Shown in pieces: positions 26,053-35,445 of a stretch of DNA of 64,000 nucleotides. The notes under the pieces are model-generated. The model saw nothing but the letters and a program-made list of their open reading frames with translations, made no database searches and was not told the origin of the DNA. The stretch is from Pseudodesulfovibrio aespoeensis Aspo-2 (GTDB taxonomy: Bacteria > Desulfobacterota > Desulfovibrionia > Desulfovibrionales > Desulfovibrionaceae). A program made the position numbers and the translations under genes. The stretch spans positions 310,001-374,000 of the forward strand of contig NC_014844.1 of NCBI RefSeq assembly GCF_000176915.2, read 5' to 3'. Every line of letters begins with the position of its first letter. The first letter of the stretch is position 1.

Positions 26053-26964
26053 TCAGGGCTTGAGCTGGCTGATGACCATGCCGACCAGCATCAAAGCGCA
26101 GCCGATCAGGGCGCGCACGGAGAGCAGCTCGCCGAGCAGCAGCCAGCCGCCCACGGCGGCGAACACGGCTTCGAGGCTCAGGATGATGGCCGCATGGGAG
26201 GGCTGGGCGTCGCGCTGGGCCACCACCTGGAGGGTGTAGGCCACGCCCACGGACATCAGCCCGCCATAGGCGATGGGCAGGGCCGCGCTGCGCAGGCCGA
26301 CCAGGGTGATCTCCTCGGTGGCCACGGCCCCGATCAGGCTCAAGACGGCGCAGGCCGCGAACTGGACCGTGGAGAGCTTGATGGCGTCCACCGCATCCAT
26401 GCCGGGCGAGAGTCTGCCGATGAGCAGCACATGCCCGGCCCAGAAGAGCGCGCCGATGAGGATGAGCAGGTCGCCAAAGGCGATGGACAGCCCGGAGGTG
26501 ACCGAGAGCAGATACATGCCGACCACGGCCAGGGACGCGCCGAGCCAGGTGCCCCAGCCGGGGCGCTGGGCCAGGAGCAGGCCGAAGAGGGGCACGAAGA
26601 CCACGTAGAGGCCGGTGATGAAGCCCGCCTTGCCTGCGGTGGACGCCTCGAAACCGAGGGCGGCCAGTTGCGGACCGGCCATCCCCACCTGCTGCAAGGT
26701 GGCCCCGATGAACAGGATGACGCCGAGCAGGGTGCCGCCCTTGGCGAGCCGGTTTCTGTCGGACCCGGCAAAGTCTGGCGCGCGCCGCTTCTCCATGCAC
26801 AGGATGAGAGGCGCCAGGGCCAGCGCGCCCAGGGCGAAGCGGACCCCGTTGAAGGTCAGGGGGCCCACGTGGTCCATGCCCATGCGCTGGGCCACAAAGG
26901 CGAAGCCCCAGATGGCGGCGGTGAGGAAGAGCAGGATGTCTGCCCGGAGGATGCGGCTGTTCAC
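26053..26964 (-). CDS. DMT-superfamily (EamA) transporter
   Basis: This 303-aa, ten-helix protein is a second EamA carrier (DILLFLTAAIWGFAFVAQRM at the start; second repeat from GDLLILIGALFWAGHVLLIG). It is only distantly similar to its convergent neighbour and looks like an independent paralogue. The substrate is unknown. Confidence 0.87.
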   Translation of the reverse strand: MNSRILRADILLFLTAAIWGFAFVAQRMGMDHVGPLTFNGVRFALGALALAPLILCMEKRRAPDFAGSDRNRLAKGGTLLGVILFIGATLQQVGMAGPQLAALGFEASTAGKAGFITGLYVVFVPLFGLLLAQRPGWGTWLGASLAVVGMYLLSVTSGLSIAFGDLLILIGALFWAGHVLLIGRLSPGMDAVDAIKLSTVQFAACAVLSLIGAVATEEITLVGLRSAALPIAYGGLMSVGVAYTLQVVAQRDAQPSHAAIILSLEAVFAAVGGWLLLGELLSVRALIGCALMLVGMVISQLKP

Positions 26965-27086
26965 GTGCGGTCTCCTTGGAAAAAGATCACACCATGTACA
27001 GCATTAGGGCACGGTGCCGCAAGCCCGGTGGGCCTGCCGGGTCGGGCGAAGGTTGCCGAAGTAGGACGCGGTTGGGTTTTGTGTCG

Positions 27087-27662
27087 CTAGTCTTGTGCCG
27101 CTTCGGCTTTTTTGGCCGCCTCGGCCTGGGCCGTGGCCCGTTCAGCCAGCCCCTTGAGCAGGGCCAGCAGGTACGGTTCGGCCTCGGCGCTGCCCTCGGC
27201 AGGGGCCCAGGTCGGGGTGTCCTTGTCCGAGTCGCGGTCGTAGGGGCCGTCCTTGACCTCGAAGATCAGGGTGTCGGCCTTGAGGGCCACATAGGTGTGA
27301 AAGACGTGCGGGGCCACGTCCACGCCGAAAATCTCGGTGCCGGGCTGGAGCAGGATGTGGCTGTCGATCGCGCCGTCCTCGGTGAAGCGGACAAAGAGCA
27401 GGGAGCCGGAGATGACCAGGATGGTCTCGCTCTTGGACGGGTGCAGGTGGCGGTGGGGAGTGACATAGGTGCCGGGCTGGAGCGCGTTGAACATGCGGTG
27501 CGTGCGCGCATCAAGGGACTTGTGCAGCCGCTGGAGCATGCGCTTGCGCGGGGTTTCCCTGGATTTGGCCAGCAGGTTGCCGACCATGGTCAGGGTCAGG
27601 GGTACGACATCGCTGTCCGGCGCGGCCACGGCAGTGGGGTAGTCTTTCGTGTCTTCACTCAT
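27087..27662 (-). CDS. WbuC-like cupin-fold metalloprotein
   Basis: The 191-aa protein (ATG 27662) has a cupin core with metal-binding residues in TPHRHLHPSKSETILVISG (near residue 68), followed by FGVDVAPHVFHTYVAL. This is the pattern of WbuC-family proteins, small cupins often found in polysaccharide loci. The C-terminus is Ala/Glu-rich and probably helical. The catalytic role of WbuC is not known. It follows the GNAT gene by 47 bases. Confidence 0.78.
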   Translation of the reverse strand: MSEDTKDYPTAVAAPDSDVVPLTLTMVGNLLAKSRETPRKRMLQRLHKSLDARTHRMFNALQPGTYVTPHRHLHPSKSETILVISGSLLFVRFTEDGAIDSHILLQPGTEIFGVDVAPHVFHTYVALKADTLIFEVKDGPYDRDSDKDTPTWAPAEGSAEAEPYLLALLKGLAERATAQAEAAKKAEAAQD

Positions 27663-27709
27663 GTCTGTGCATACCCTGCCGGGTGAGTTAGGGCAAGCCG
27701 GGGCGCGGT

Positions 27710-28570
27710 TCAGTCCAGCTTCAGGTCGAGCAGGGGGATCTCGGAGTAGGCGAGGTCCACGTTGCGCGGCTTGACCCGGGCGGTCTTGTAGAAGCGCGGC
27801 GAGGCGATGGTCTCCACCTCGGCCTCGGCCCCGTCGTTTTCCACAAAGCGGCGGTCTGCGGCCAGGACGCAGTCGCCGTCGGGCAGCAGTGCCTGGGCGA
27901 TGTCCGGGGCGCGGTCGGTGAACAGGCCGGGATTGCTGCGGTAGAGCACGTCGTAATAGGTGGTGTCGTTGCCCTTTTTGGTGATGGAGAGGAGCAGCAG
28001 GCACTGGGTGCAGCGCGTGGAGACAAGCACCGGGGTGACGGCCAGCCCCTGGTGGTCCTTGAGCACCTTGACCTCGTCGGGATTGGCCTTGGCGATCATG
28101 GTGTCGGGTTCGCGGATGATCTCGAGGTTCTCGAACTCGTGTCCGGCCTTGCGCCAGAGCAGCCGCTCGGAGTCGAGCACCTGAAGGCCCAGGGTCTTGA
28201 AGAACTCCACGCGCTTGGGCGACAGCGAGATGACCGTGCAGGTGACATCGGGGTCGGCGGTGGCCATTTCGAGCATGGCCCGGCCCAGCCCCTGGCCCCG
28301 GTATTCCTGAAGGATATACCAGGAGGTGAAGTTGACGAACCGCTCGCGCCGGGTGCCGATGGTCCGGTACGAGCAGACATGGCCGTGAAAGCCCACGATC
28401 CTGCCGCCGTCCTCGGCCACGATGCCGATGTCCGGGCTGTCCGCGCACCAGGGCGCGGCAAAGAGCCGTCGCCACCGCTCCTGGGAAAAGTCGGGGTTCA
28501 TGTGCGTGTGCAGCAGGGAGCAGATGGTGTCGATGTCCCGGATTTCGGCCCGGCGGAGTGTGGCTGTCAT
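27710..28570 (-). CDS. GNAT-family acetyltransferase
   Basis: The 286-aa protein has an N-terminal GNAT domain with the acetyl-CoA loop in LQEYRGQGLGRAML (near residue 90) followed by SLSPKRVEFFKTLG. The second half (residues 150-286) is an unassigned domain with a CTQC pair. It starts inside the stop of the deacetylase-like gene (4-base overlap), so the two are coupled. The substrate is unknown; context suggests a sugar or envelope component. Confidence 0.85.
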   Translation of the reverse strand: MTATLRRAEIRDIDTICSLLHTHMNPDFSQERWRRLFAAPWCADSPDIGIVAEDGGRIVGFHGHVCSYRTIGTRRERFVNFTSWYILQEYRGQGLGRAMLEMATADPDVTCTVISLSPKRVEFFKTLGLQVLDSERLLWRKAGHEFENLEIIREPDTMIAKANPDEVKVLKDHQGLAVTPVLVSTRCTQCLLLLSITKKGNDTTYYDVLYRSNPGLFTDRAPDIAQALLPDGDCVLAADRRFVENDGAEAEVETIASPRFYKTARVKPRNVDLAYSEIPLLDLKLD

Positions 28571-29364
28571 GTGGTCATTCCTCTCGATTGTGCGGCAGGC
28601 GGCCAGATGTCGGCGGGGCTCATCCAGATGGCACCAGGATGCGAGCGGGTGGCCGAGAGCAGGTCGTCCATGAAATTCCAGGCGTCTTCGTCCATCTCCA
28701 GATGATGGGTGAGCACGCCCGTTGGTTCGTCCGGGTCTGCATGGCCGGACCGTTTTTTCTTAAGGTGTTCCGTTGCGTTGGTCACGCACTTTTCGCGTCC
28801 GGCAAATCGGGCCGGGCCGTTTTTCCAGGTGAGCAGGTCGCAGTGGGCGTCGGCCCGGCGCAGTCCGGGCACCATGGGCGGTCCGTCGCCCCGGTGGCTG
28901 GCAGAAAGACCGCAAAACCCCAGCCCCGGCAGATGCGGCAGAAGCTCCGGGTCGATCCTGTTCCACGGCGGGACCACCGCCGGGACGAACCGCGGCCCCA
29001 GTAGCCCGCGCAGGACAGCCAGGCCAGCCCGCAGGTCTGCCAGCACCGTTTCCATCGGCCTGTGCGGTCCCAGCTCCCATGCCCCGTTGCCGGGCGGCGC
29101 GTGGTTGACGTGGGCGTAGCCGTGCTGGAGCGCGTACAGTCCGGGTGCGGCCAGCACATGGTCGCGCAGGGGGGTTCCGGCCCTGGCCGGGATCACGGCC
29201 AGCCCGCAGGCCACGCCGTGGTCCGCGCCCAGGCGCGTCAGCCGCGCAAGGGCCGGGCCGGGCGCGCCCGCGTCGTCGTCACGCCACCACAGCGCGGCCA
29301 CGGTCCCGGCGAGGGACCATGCGTCCAGCTCTTCGAGCAACGGGGCGAACGGGTCGGTGGTCAT
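28567..29364 (-). CDS. Polysaccharide-deacetylase-like protein
   Basis: The 265-aa protein has a NodB-like barrel pattern: WRDDDAG (near residue 27) with the metal/base aspartates, LQHGYAHVNHAP with the metal histidines, VPPWNRI, and LTHHLE near the C-terminus. It lacks a signal peptide, so it is probably cytosolic. It is coupled to the GNAT gene downstream and divergent from the radical SAM gene, with 108 bases between them. This suggests a carbohydrate-modifying pair. Confidence 0.8.
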   Translation of the reverse strand: MTTDPFAPLLEELDAWSLAGTVAALWWRDDDAGAPGPALARLTRLGADHGVACGLAVIPARAGTPLRDHVLAAPGLYALQHGYAHVNHAPPGNGAWELGPHRPMETVLADLRAGLAVLRGLLGPRFVPAVVPPWNRIDPELLPHLPGLGFCGLSASHRGDGPPMVPGLRRADAHCDLLTWKNGPARFAGREKCVTNATEHLKKKRSGHADPDEPTGVLTHHLEMDEDAWNFMDDLLSATRSHPGAIWMSPADIWPPAAQSRGMTT

Positions 29365-29472
29365 GGCTTCCTCGGGTGACCGCCCTTGTAGCAGAGGACT
29401 CGCCCGGACCGCAAGCCGTACCCTGGTCTTTTCCCTTGATCCGTGTCAGGAAGGCCGGTAAGGAGTCAGCCC

Positions 29473-30582
29473 ATGTGCGAACCGGCGAGCAACCTCATCT
29501 GGAACATGACGCGAAAGTGCAACTTTCGCTGTGAATACTGCTATTTCCCCCACGACAACACCCCGGTCACCCAGACCCTGCCCGTGGACAGGGTACGGGC
29601 CTTTCTCGATGCCACGGGCCGGGAGTGGACCGTGGGCATGACCGGGGGCGAGCCGTTCATCTACCCCGGCTTCGTTGATATCTGCGCCGCCCTGACCGAA
29701 GGCCACCGGATCGGCGTGGACACCAATCTGTCCGTGTCCTCAAAGGTGCGCGAGTTCGCCCGGCGCATCGACCCGGCCAGGGTGCAGGACCTTTATGTGG
29801 CCCTGCACATCCAGGAGCGCGAGCGCGTGCGCGGCGTGGCCGCCTTCATCGACAACGCCCGCCTGCTGATCGACTCCGGGTTCAAGGTCATCGTCAACTA
29901 TGTGGTCCACCCGGACCTGGAGGAGCGGTTCAAGGCCGACTGCGACTTCTTCGCCACCCACGGCATAATCATCACCCCGCGTCCCTTCCGGGGCGAGCAC
30001 GGGGGACGGCGCTACCCCGAGGCCTATGGCGACCGGGCGCACGCCATCTTTGCCGATCACCCGGAGCAGGGGCGCAAGATCGCCTTCAATTTTCAGGGCG
30101 TGCCGTGCTATGCCGGGCGCACGCTCCTGCGCATGGACGAGGACGGCACGGTCTACCGCTGCCCTGGCGACAAGACCGTGCTCGGCAACGTGCTGGGCAA
30201 GGTCTGCCTGCTTGAGGGCGCGCAGCCCTGCGTCAAGCCCCGATGTCCGTGCCGGGGGCTGGACCATGTGGTCCTGGACCCGGCCCGGCGCAGGCTGGTG
30301 GAGGGCGTGCAATACGCCGTGGTGGGCGATCTCGACGCCTCGTCCGCTGCCTTTGCCAAGGCCATGGAGGATGCGCCGGGCCACCCTTGCGCCGAGAACA
30401 ACCTGGGCGTGCTCGCCTGGCGGCGAGGCGACCGGACCGGGGCGGCGCGCCGCTTCGAGGCCGCGCTGGCGGCCAGGCCCGACAAGGCGGCCTACGGCGC
30501 GAATCTCGACGGGGCGCGCGCCGGGGCCGGAGACTTCGACCCTGAAATCTGCCTGGACGTGAACCCTCCCCCGGTCAAGTAA
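29473..30582 (+). CDS. Radical SAM protein with C-terminal TPR
   Basis: The 369-aa protein starts at ATG 29473 (AAGGAGT upstream). The radical SAM motif is CNFRCEYC at about residue 18, with GMTGGEPF following. Further cysteines (CYAG, YRCPGD, CVKPRCPC) at residues 210-265 suggest an additional cluster of SPASM type. The last 75 residues are TPR-like (SSAAFAKAMEDAPGHPCAEN, then RRGDRTGAARRFEAALAARP). SPASM enzymes often modify peptides, but no precursor peptide is evident here, and the gene lies between carbohydrate-type genes. The substrate is unknown. Confidence 0.85.
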   Translation: MCEPASNLIWNMTRKCNFRCEYCYFPHDNTPVTQTLPVDRVRAFLDATGREWTVGMTGGEPFIYPGFVDICAALTEGHRIGVDTNLSVSSKVREFARRIDPARVQDLYVALHIQERERVRGVAAFIDNARLLIDSGFKVIVNYVVHPDLEERFKADCDFFATHGIIITPRPFRGEHGGRRYPEAYGDRAHAIFADHPEQGRKIAFNFQGVPCYAGRTLLRMDEDGTVYRCPGDKTVLGNVLGKVCLLEGAQPCVKPRCPCRGLDHVVLDPARRRLVEGVQYAVVGDLDASSAAFAKAMEDAPGHPCAENNLGVLAWRRGDRTGAARRFEAALAARPDKAAYGANLDGARAGAGDFDPEICLDVNPPPVK

Positions 30583-30713
30583 ATGGTGGCAGTGGGAGCC
30601 AAACTCGGGTATGAAGTCCGGGTCGGCACTTCTGGACAGGAGTCCGGCAACCCCGTATTGAGCGGGGACATTGGTATGCACGCTGACCGGCGCAGGGAAT
30701 TGCCCGAACGGAT

Positions 30714-31880
30714 ATGGAATCGAATTCGTATAACATCCTGATGTACTCCCACGACACCTACGGTCTGGGACACATCCGTCGCACCATGGCCATCGCGCGC
30801 AACCTCGTGCGGCCTGGCGTCAACATCCTCATCGTCACCGGGTCGCCCATCGTCGGTCGCTATACCATGCCCAAGGGCGTGGACTTCGTGCGCATGCCCG
30901 GCATGATCAAGAAGAGCAACACCGTCTACGTCCCCCATTCCATCAAGGTCGATCCCAAGATCGCCATCGCCATCCGCAAGAACATCATCCTGTCCACGGC
31001 CAAGGCCTTCAAGCCTGATCTGTTCATCGTGGACAAGGTGCCCGCCGGCCTCAAGGGCGAGGTGCTGCCCACCCTCAAGTGGATCAAGGGCCGCCTGCCT
31101 TGCACCCGCGTGGTGCTCGGCCTGCGCGATATCCTGGACGATGCCGCGTCTACCAGGGCCGAGTGGGAAAAGAAGAAATATTTCGAAATCCTGCGCGATC
31201 TCTACTCCGAGATCTGGGTCTACGGCGAAAAGGAACTCTACGACCCCATCAAAGAGTACGCCTTTCCCGAAGACATCGCGGCCAAGACCGTGTTCACCGG
31301 CTACATCCCGCGCAAGGTGCCGGGGGCGCGCAAGCTCAAGCGCAAGCACAAGCAGGTGGTGGTCACCATCGGCGGCGGCGGCGACGGGTATGTGGTCCTC
31401 GACAACTACCTCAAGATGCTCGAAACCAACGGCGTGGTGGATTTCAAGACATTGATGATCACCGGTCCGTTCCTGCCGCCTGCCAAGCTCGACGAACTGG
31501 CCGACCGCGCCCGGGCCGTCAAGGTCCAGATCAAACCGTTCTTCAAGAACATCGAGAAACGCATGGCCAACGCCGACCTCGTGGTCACCATGGGCGGCTA
31601 CAACACCCTGTGCGAAATCCTCTCCCTCAAAAAGCCCGCCCTGGTCATCCCGCGCGACAAGCCGCGCCAGGAGCAGCTCCTGCGCGCCCAGGTCTTCCAG
31701 GGCCGCGGCCTGTGCGATTTCATCCGCTGGGGCGATGTCACGCCCGAGCTGCTGCGCCAGAAGGTCAGCGCCCTGCTCGACGATCCCGGCACCTGCGTGG
31801 CCGATCTCGAGGAATTCTGCATGACCGGCCTTGAGGTCATGTGCCAGCGCCTTGCCCACTTCAGAGAGAACTGCCCGTGA
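30714..31880 (+). CDS. MurG-like glycosyltransferase
   Basis: The 388-aa protein begins YNILMYSHDTYGLGHIRRTM, the Gly-rich acceptor loop of GT28/GT-B enzymes. The C-terminal half has VVTIGGGGDG (near residue 220) and the donor-site segment MGGYNTLCEILSLKKPALVI. It is cytosolic or peripheral and would transfer a sugar from a nucleotide donor. Its stop overlaps the GTG of the next glycosyltransferase (GTGA). The acceptor is unknown. Confidence 0.87.
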   Translation: MESNSYNILMYSHDTYGLGHIRRTMAIARNLVRPGVNILIVTGSPIVGRYTMPKGVDFVRMPGMIKKSNTVYVPHSIKVDPKIAIAIRKNIILSTAKAFKPDLFIVDKVPAGLKGEVLPTLKWIKGRLPCTRVVLGLRDILDDAASTRAEWEKKKYFEILRDLYSEIWVYGEKELYDPIKEYAFPEDIAAKTVFTGYIPRKVPGARKLKRKHKQVVVTIGGGGDGYVVLDNYLKMLETNGVVDFKTLMITGPFLPPAKLDELADRARAVKVQIKPFFKNIEKRMANADLVVTMGGYNTLCEILSLKKPALVIPRDKPRQEQLLRAQVFQGRGLCDFIRWGDVTPELLRQKVSALLDDPGTCVADLEEFCMTGLEVMCQRLAHFRENCP

Positions 31881-33151
31881 CCCACACCCAGAGAGGGAAG
31901 ACCCTGGGCATGGTGCTCAAGGGCTATCCCCGCATCTCCGAGACCTTCATCTCCAACGAGATCCGGCTGCTTGAAGCCATGGGTTTTCGCATCCACATCT
32001 ATTCCATGCGCGCCCCGCGTGAGCATTTCAGCCACGAGTCCATCAAGGAGATCAAGGCCAGGGTCACCTACCTGCCGGAATCGCTCCTCTTTGGCCTGCC
32101 CGCCCTGCTCTGGCACAACCTGCGCCTTTTTGCGCGCATGCCCCGGCGCTACCTCGACTGCCTCAAGCTGATGGGTTCGCGCTTCCGCCTCGCGCCCAAG
32201 AAGCACACCTGGATCAAGCACATGCTCCAGGCCGGCTACCTCGTGCAGCAATCAATCCTGGACCACGGGGTGGACCTCGGCCATCTGCACGGCCATTTCG
32301 CCCACACGCCCACCACCGTGACCATGTACGCCGCCTTGCTGGCCGGGGTTCCCTTCAGCTTCACGGCCCATGCCAAGGACATCTACACCCAGGACCCGCG
32401 CCGCTTTGCCGACAAGGTGGAGCGGGCCGAGTTCGTGGTCACCTGCACCCGCCACAACGAGGCCTACCTGGCCGCCGCCTGCGGCACGGTCAAGCCCATT
32501 CACTGCGTGTACCACGGCATCAATCTCGACCTCTTCTCCCTGAACGGGCGGCCCGCCTTGGCCACCCCTCCCTATCACGTCCTGACCGTGGCCCGGTTCG
32601 TGCCCAAGAAGGGCATCGACACCATCCTGCGCGCCCTGGCCCGGCTGCGCGACCAGGGCGTGCCCCTGCGCTACACCCTGGTGGGCGATGGCAAGGCCAG
32701 GGACAAACGCGCAATCCGCGATCTCATCCGCGAACTCGGCCTCGAAGCCATGGTCTCCATGCCCGGCACCGTGACCCACGACGAGGTCATCAAGCTGCTG
32801 CACGAGGCCGACTGCTTCACGCTGGGCTGCCGCGAGGCCAAGGACGGAGACCGCGACGGCATCCCCAACGTGGTGGCAGAGGCCATGGCCACCGGCGTGC
32901 CCGTGGCCGCCACCCATGTCTCGGGCCTGCCCGAGCTGGTCACCCACGGCCAGACCGGCCTGCTTTGCCAGCCCGACGATCCCGACGCCCTGGCTGACAT
33001 CATCCACCGCCTGCTCACCGACCAGCCCACCCGCGACCACGTCATCCCCGCCGCCCGCGACACCGTGCGCCGGGTCTTTGACAACAAAAAGCTCATCCGC
33101 GACCTCGGAAATATCTACATCTCCCACAACGTCCCCTGTCCTGGCCGATAG
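31877..33151 (+). CDS. GT4-family glycosyltransferase
   Basis: The 424-aa protein starts at GTG 31877 within the previous stop. An N-terminal Rossmann domain (LGMVLKGYPRISETFISNEI) is followed by the GT4 core: TVARFVPKKGIDTILRAL near residue 238, and the donor-binding stretch GIPNVVAEAMATGVPVAATH with the E-x7-E type signature. It resembles enzymes of exopolysaccharide or lipopolysaccharide synthesis. It forms a coupled pair with the MurG-like gene. Confidence 0.9.
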   Translation: MTHTQRGKTLGMVLKGYPRISETFISNEIRLLEAMGFRIHIYSMRAPREHFSHESIKEIKARVTYLPESLLFGLPALLWHNLRLFARMPRRYLDCLKLMGSRFRLAPKKHTWIKHMLQAGYLVQQSILDHGVDLGHLHGHFAHTPTTVTMYAALLAGVPFSFTAHAKDIYTQDPRRFADKVERAEFVVTCTRHNEAYLAAACGTVKPIHCVYHGINLDLFSLNGRPALATPPYHVLTVARFVPKKGIDTILRALARLRDQGVPLRYTLVGDGKARDKRAIRDLIRELGLEAMVSMPGTVTHDEVIKLLHEADCFTLGCREAKDGDRDGIPNVVAEAMATGVPVAATHVSGLPELVTHGQTGLLCQPDDPDALADIIHRLLTDQPTRDHVIPAARDTVRRVFDNKKLIRDLGNIYISHNVPCPGR

Positions 33152-33165
33152 GGGGAGGAGGGGGC

Positions 33166-33302
33166 ATGCCTCCGGCGGCCAGGGGGGAAACCTCTTGGCA
33201 GAGGCTTCCCCCCTGGCTCTCCCTTCCAGAACTTTTTATGCCTCCGCCGCAAGGCGAGACTTTGGGAGCAAAAAAACAGAGAGCGGCGGGGAGGGCGTGG
33301 AT
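33166..33302 (+). repeat. Dispersed hairpin element, copy 2
   Basis: It contains an 18-bp inverted repeat (ccaggggggaaacctctt and its partner, 33179-33216, slightly imperfect), followed by cccttccagaactttttatg and a stretch ending ggcggggagggcgtgg. These blocks match copy 1 (24022-24163) in order. It lies directly after the glycosyltransferase stop and may also end transcription. Confidence 0.85.
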
Positions 33303-33382
33303 TTCGCGTGTCGGCAGGCGATCCTCGCTGTGGCTTGACACCGTGTCATGTGTCCGGCTATAGTGCTCTGCTCGTAGACTAC

Positions 33383-33458
33383 GGGCCAGTAGCTCAGTTG
33401 GCAGAGCCACCGGCTCATAACCGGTCGGTCCCAGGTTCGAATCCTGGCTGGCCCACCA
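33383..33458 (+). tRNA. tRNA-Met (anticodon CAT)
   Basis: A full cloverleaf is visible: acceptor stem gggccag/ctggccc, D arm agctcagttggcagagc, anticodon stem accgg/ccggt with loop CTCATAA, T arm ccagg-ttcgaat-cctgg, and an encoded ACCA end. The paired G1-C72 rules out the initiator type. It is probably elongator Met; the Ile2 type (CAT modified to lysidine) cannot be excluded by eye. Confidence 0.95.
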
Positions 33459-33633
33459 TCTTTTCCTGGCCGGGAGAACGTATTGCGATCATTGACCACG
33501 GCGCTCCGGGTACACGCACATATCCTGAAATCTCCCGCACAGGCCTTTGGCCGGGTTACAGAAGAGGAAATTCATGCTCCCGAGGGGGATACCCTACGGG
33601 AGCATCTTGTTTTCGCTTCCGAGGCGTAAGCTT

Positions 33634-34653
33634 ATGAAACTCATGGACATTATTTCGATATTTCAGGATCTGGCCCCGGAGGGCAACCAGAGTTCGTGGG
33701 ACAATTCCGGGGTGCAGGTGGCCGGTACCCTTGAGCAGACGGGCAAGGTGGCCGTGTGCTTGGAGCCCACGCCGACCATGATCGGGGCGTGCCTCGACTG
33801 GGGCGCGGGGGCGGTGGTCACCCATCATCCCTTATATATGAAACCCGTGTCGCTGGGCGCTCCGGGCCGGGTGCTCGATGTGGTCCGCAGGGTGATGGCG
33901 GGCGGCGCGTGGCTCTATGCGGCTCATACCTCGCTCGACACCAGGCCGGGCGGTCCGGCCTTCTGGCTGGGGCGCGAGCTGGGGCTTTGCGCGCCGAGGC
34001 TGCTTGATGCCGACAGGCGGGTCTGTCCGGTGGAGGCGTCCTTTTATCTCGACGAGCCCATTGCCAGGGCCACGGCGGATATCTGGGCCAATCGCAAGTC
34101 CATCCATTCCGTGTCCCAGAGCCGTAGCGGCGAGGTCCGGGTGGTCTGCGACGAGAACGACTGGCCCGCCGTGGCCGACGGGATCGTCTTTGCGCTGGGC
34201 CGCAGGCCGGTTTTCTATTTGCGCCAGCTCTGCTCGCCGTGCAGCGAGATCGGATTCGGCGAGGTGGGCCAGCTGCCGGAGTCCATGGATTTCGAGATTT
34301 TTGCGGGCGTGCTGGACAGCCTGCTCCCGGCCCATGCGCGGGGCTACTGGACCGTGTCCGGCCCGCAGCCGGAGCGGGTTGCCACCGTGGCCTATTGCGG
34401 CGGTTCTGGCGCGTCGCTTGTGGGCAGCGCGGCCAGGGCCGGGGCGGACGTGTTCGTCACTGGCGACATGAAGTATCATTCCGCCGTGGAGGCCGCCGTG
34501 GAGGCGGAGATATGTGTGGTGGATGTCGGGCATTTTGCGCTCGAAGAGGAAATGATGCGACGGTTCGCCCTGGAGTTGGGCGAGCGGCTGCATGGCGTCG
34601 AGGTCCGGTTCTTTGCTGGCGCGGACCCGTTCCGGGTGCGCGTCAGGCAGTAA
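33634..34653 (+). CDS. Nif3-like dinuclear metal-centre protein (DUF34/YbgI family)
   Basis: The 339-aa protein starts at ATG 33634 (GAGG upstream); the upstream extension overlaps the tRNA region and is not used. Metal ligands are seen in WDNSGVQVAG, VTHHPLYM (near residue 66), AAHTSLD and, at the C-terminal half, TGDMKYHSA and DVGHFALEE. It has the central insert of the longer family members. The fold binds two metal ions; a role in GTP cyclohydrolase-like chemistry or metal handling has been suggested for the family. It lies 51 bases before the zinc-ribbon gene. Confidence 0.9.
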   Translation: MKLMDIISIFQDLAPEGNQSSWDNSGVQVAGTLEQTGKVAVCLEPTPTMIGACLDWGAGAVVTHHPLYMKPVSLGAPGRVLDVVRRVMAGGAWLYAAHTSLDTRPGGPAFWLGRELGLCAPRLLDADRRVCPVEASFYLDEPIARATADIWANRKSIHSVSQSRSGEVRVVCDENDWPAVADGIVFALGRRPVFYLRQLCSPCSEIGFGEVGQLPESMDFEIFAGVLDSLLPAHARGYWTVSGPQPERVATVAYCGGSGASLVGSAARAGADVFVTGDMKYHSAVEAAVEAEICVVDVGHFALEEEMMRRFALELGERLHGVEVRFFAGADPFRVRVRQ

Positions 34654-34704
34654 CGACGGAACCACGCATGCGCGTGATTTCAAATAGATAGCGAGGTCGA
34701 ACAG

Positions 34705-35442
34705 ATGTACGAGAAACAGATCGAACAGTTGATCATCCTGCAGCAGGTGGACGACGAGATCCTTGTCCTTGAGGATGATATCAAGAAGGCCCCCCTGGAG
34801 CTTTCCGGCCTTGAGGTCCAGATGACCGAATTTGCCGAGAGGCGCCTCCAGATCGATGAGCGCATTGATCTGCTCAAGAGCCAGCAGAAGAAACTGGCCG
34901 TGGAGATTGAGGACGACGCGAGCAGGATCAAGAAGAGCAAGAACAAGCTCATGCTCGTGAGCAACACCAGGGAGCATCAGGCCATGATGCGCGAGATGGA
35001 CAGCCTTGAGAAGCTCAACCGCATGCGCGAGGAAGAGCAGGTTGCCGTCACCGAGGAACTGGCCCGCCAGAACGAGGCGACCGAGTCCCTGACCGAGGAG
35101 ATGAGCGGCGTCAAGGGACAGTACGACACCCTCAAGACCACCCTGGATCAGCGCCTGGACGAGGCCCACAAGCGCCTTGAGGCCCTGGTGCGCAAGCGCA
35201 AGAAGGCGTGCAAGGTCGTGCCTCCGCCCATCCTTGGCCGCTACGAGTTCATCCGCGAGCGCATGGAGAATCCGGTCATCGTGCCGGTCACCGAGGGCGT
35301 GTGCCACGGGTGTCACATCATGATTCCCCCGCAGATCTTCAATGACCTGCAAAAGGGCCAGCAGATCCTGAGCTGCCCCAACTGCCAGCGGCTCATCCAC
35401 TGGCAGCAGGGCGAGGTCGTCTACGGCGAGATAACGGATTAG
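34705..35442 (+). CDS. Coiled-coil protein with C-terminal zinc ribbon (DUF164 type)
   Basis: The 245-aa protein is a long coiled coil (residues 5-170, highly charged) followed by a C4 zinc ribbon: CHGCHI near residue 198 and LSCPNCQRLIH near residue 225. This is the arrangement of zf-RING_7/DUF164 proteins, widespread next to Nif3-like genes, as here. The function is not well established. The RNase P RNA gene begins immediately after its stop. Confidence 0.88.
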   Translation: MYEKQIEQLIILQQVDDEILVLEDDIKKAPLELSGLEVQMTEFAERRLQIDERIDLLKSQQKKLAVEIEDDASRIKKSKNKLMLVSNTREHQAMMREMDSLEKLNRMREEEQVAVTEELARQNEATESLTEEMSGVKGQYDTLKTTLDQRLDEAHKRLEALVRKRKKACKVVPPPILGRYEFIRERMENPVIVPVTEGVCHGCHIMIPPQIFNDLQKGQQILSCPNCQRLIHWQQGEVVYGEITD

Positions 35443-35445
35443 CAT

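Noticed and set aside
30714-33151. Possible MurG for peptidoglycan synthesis
   Set aside because: The GT-B pattern fits, but there are no mur or fts genes nearby and the partner is a GT4 enzyme; called MurG-like only.
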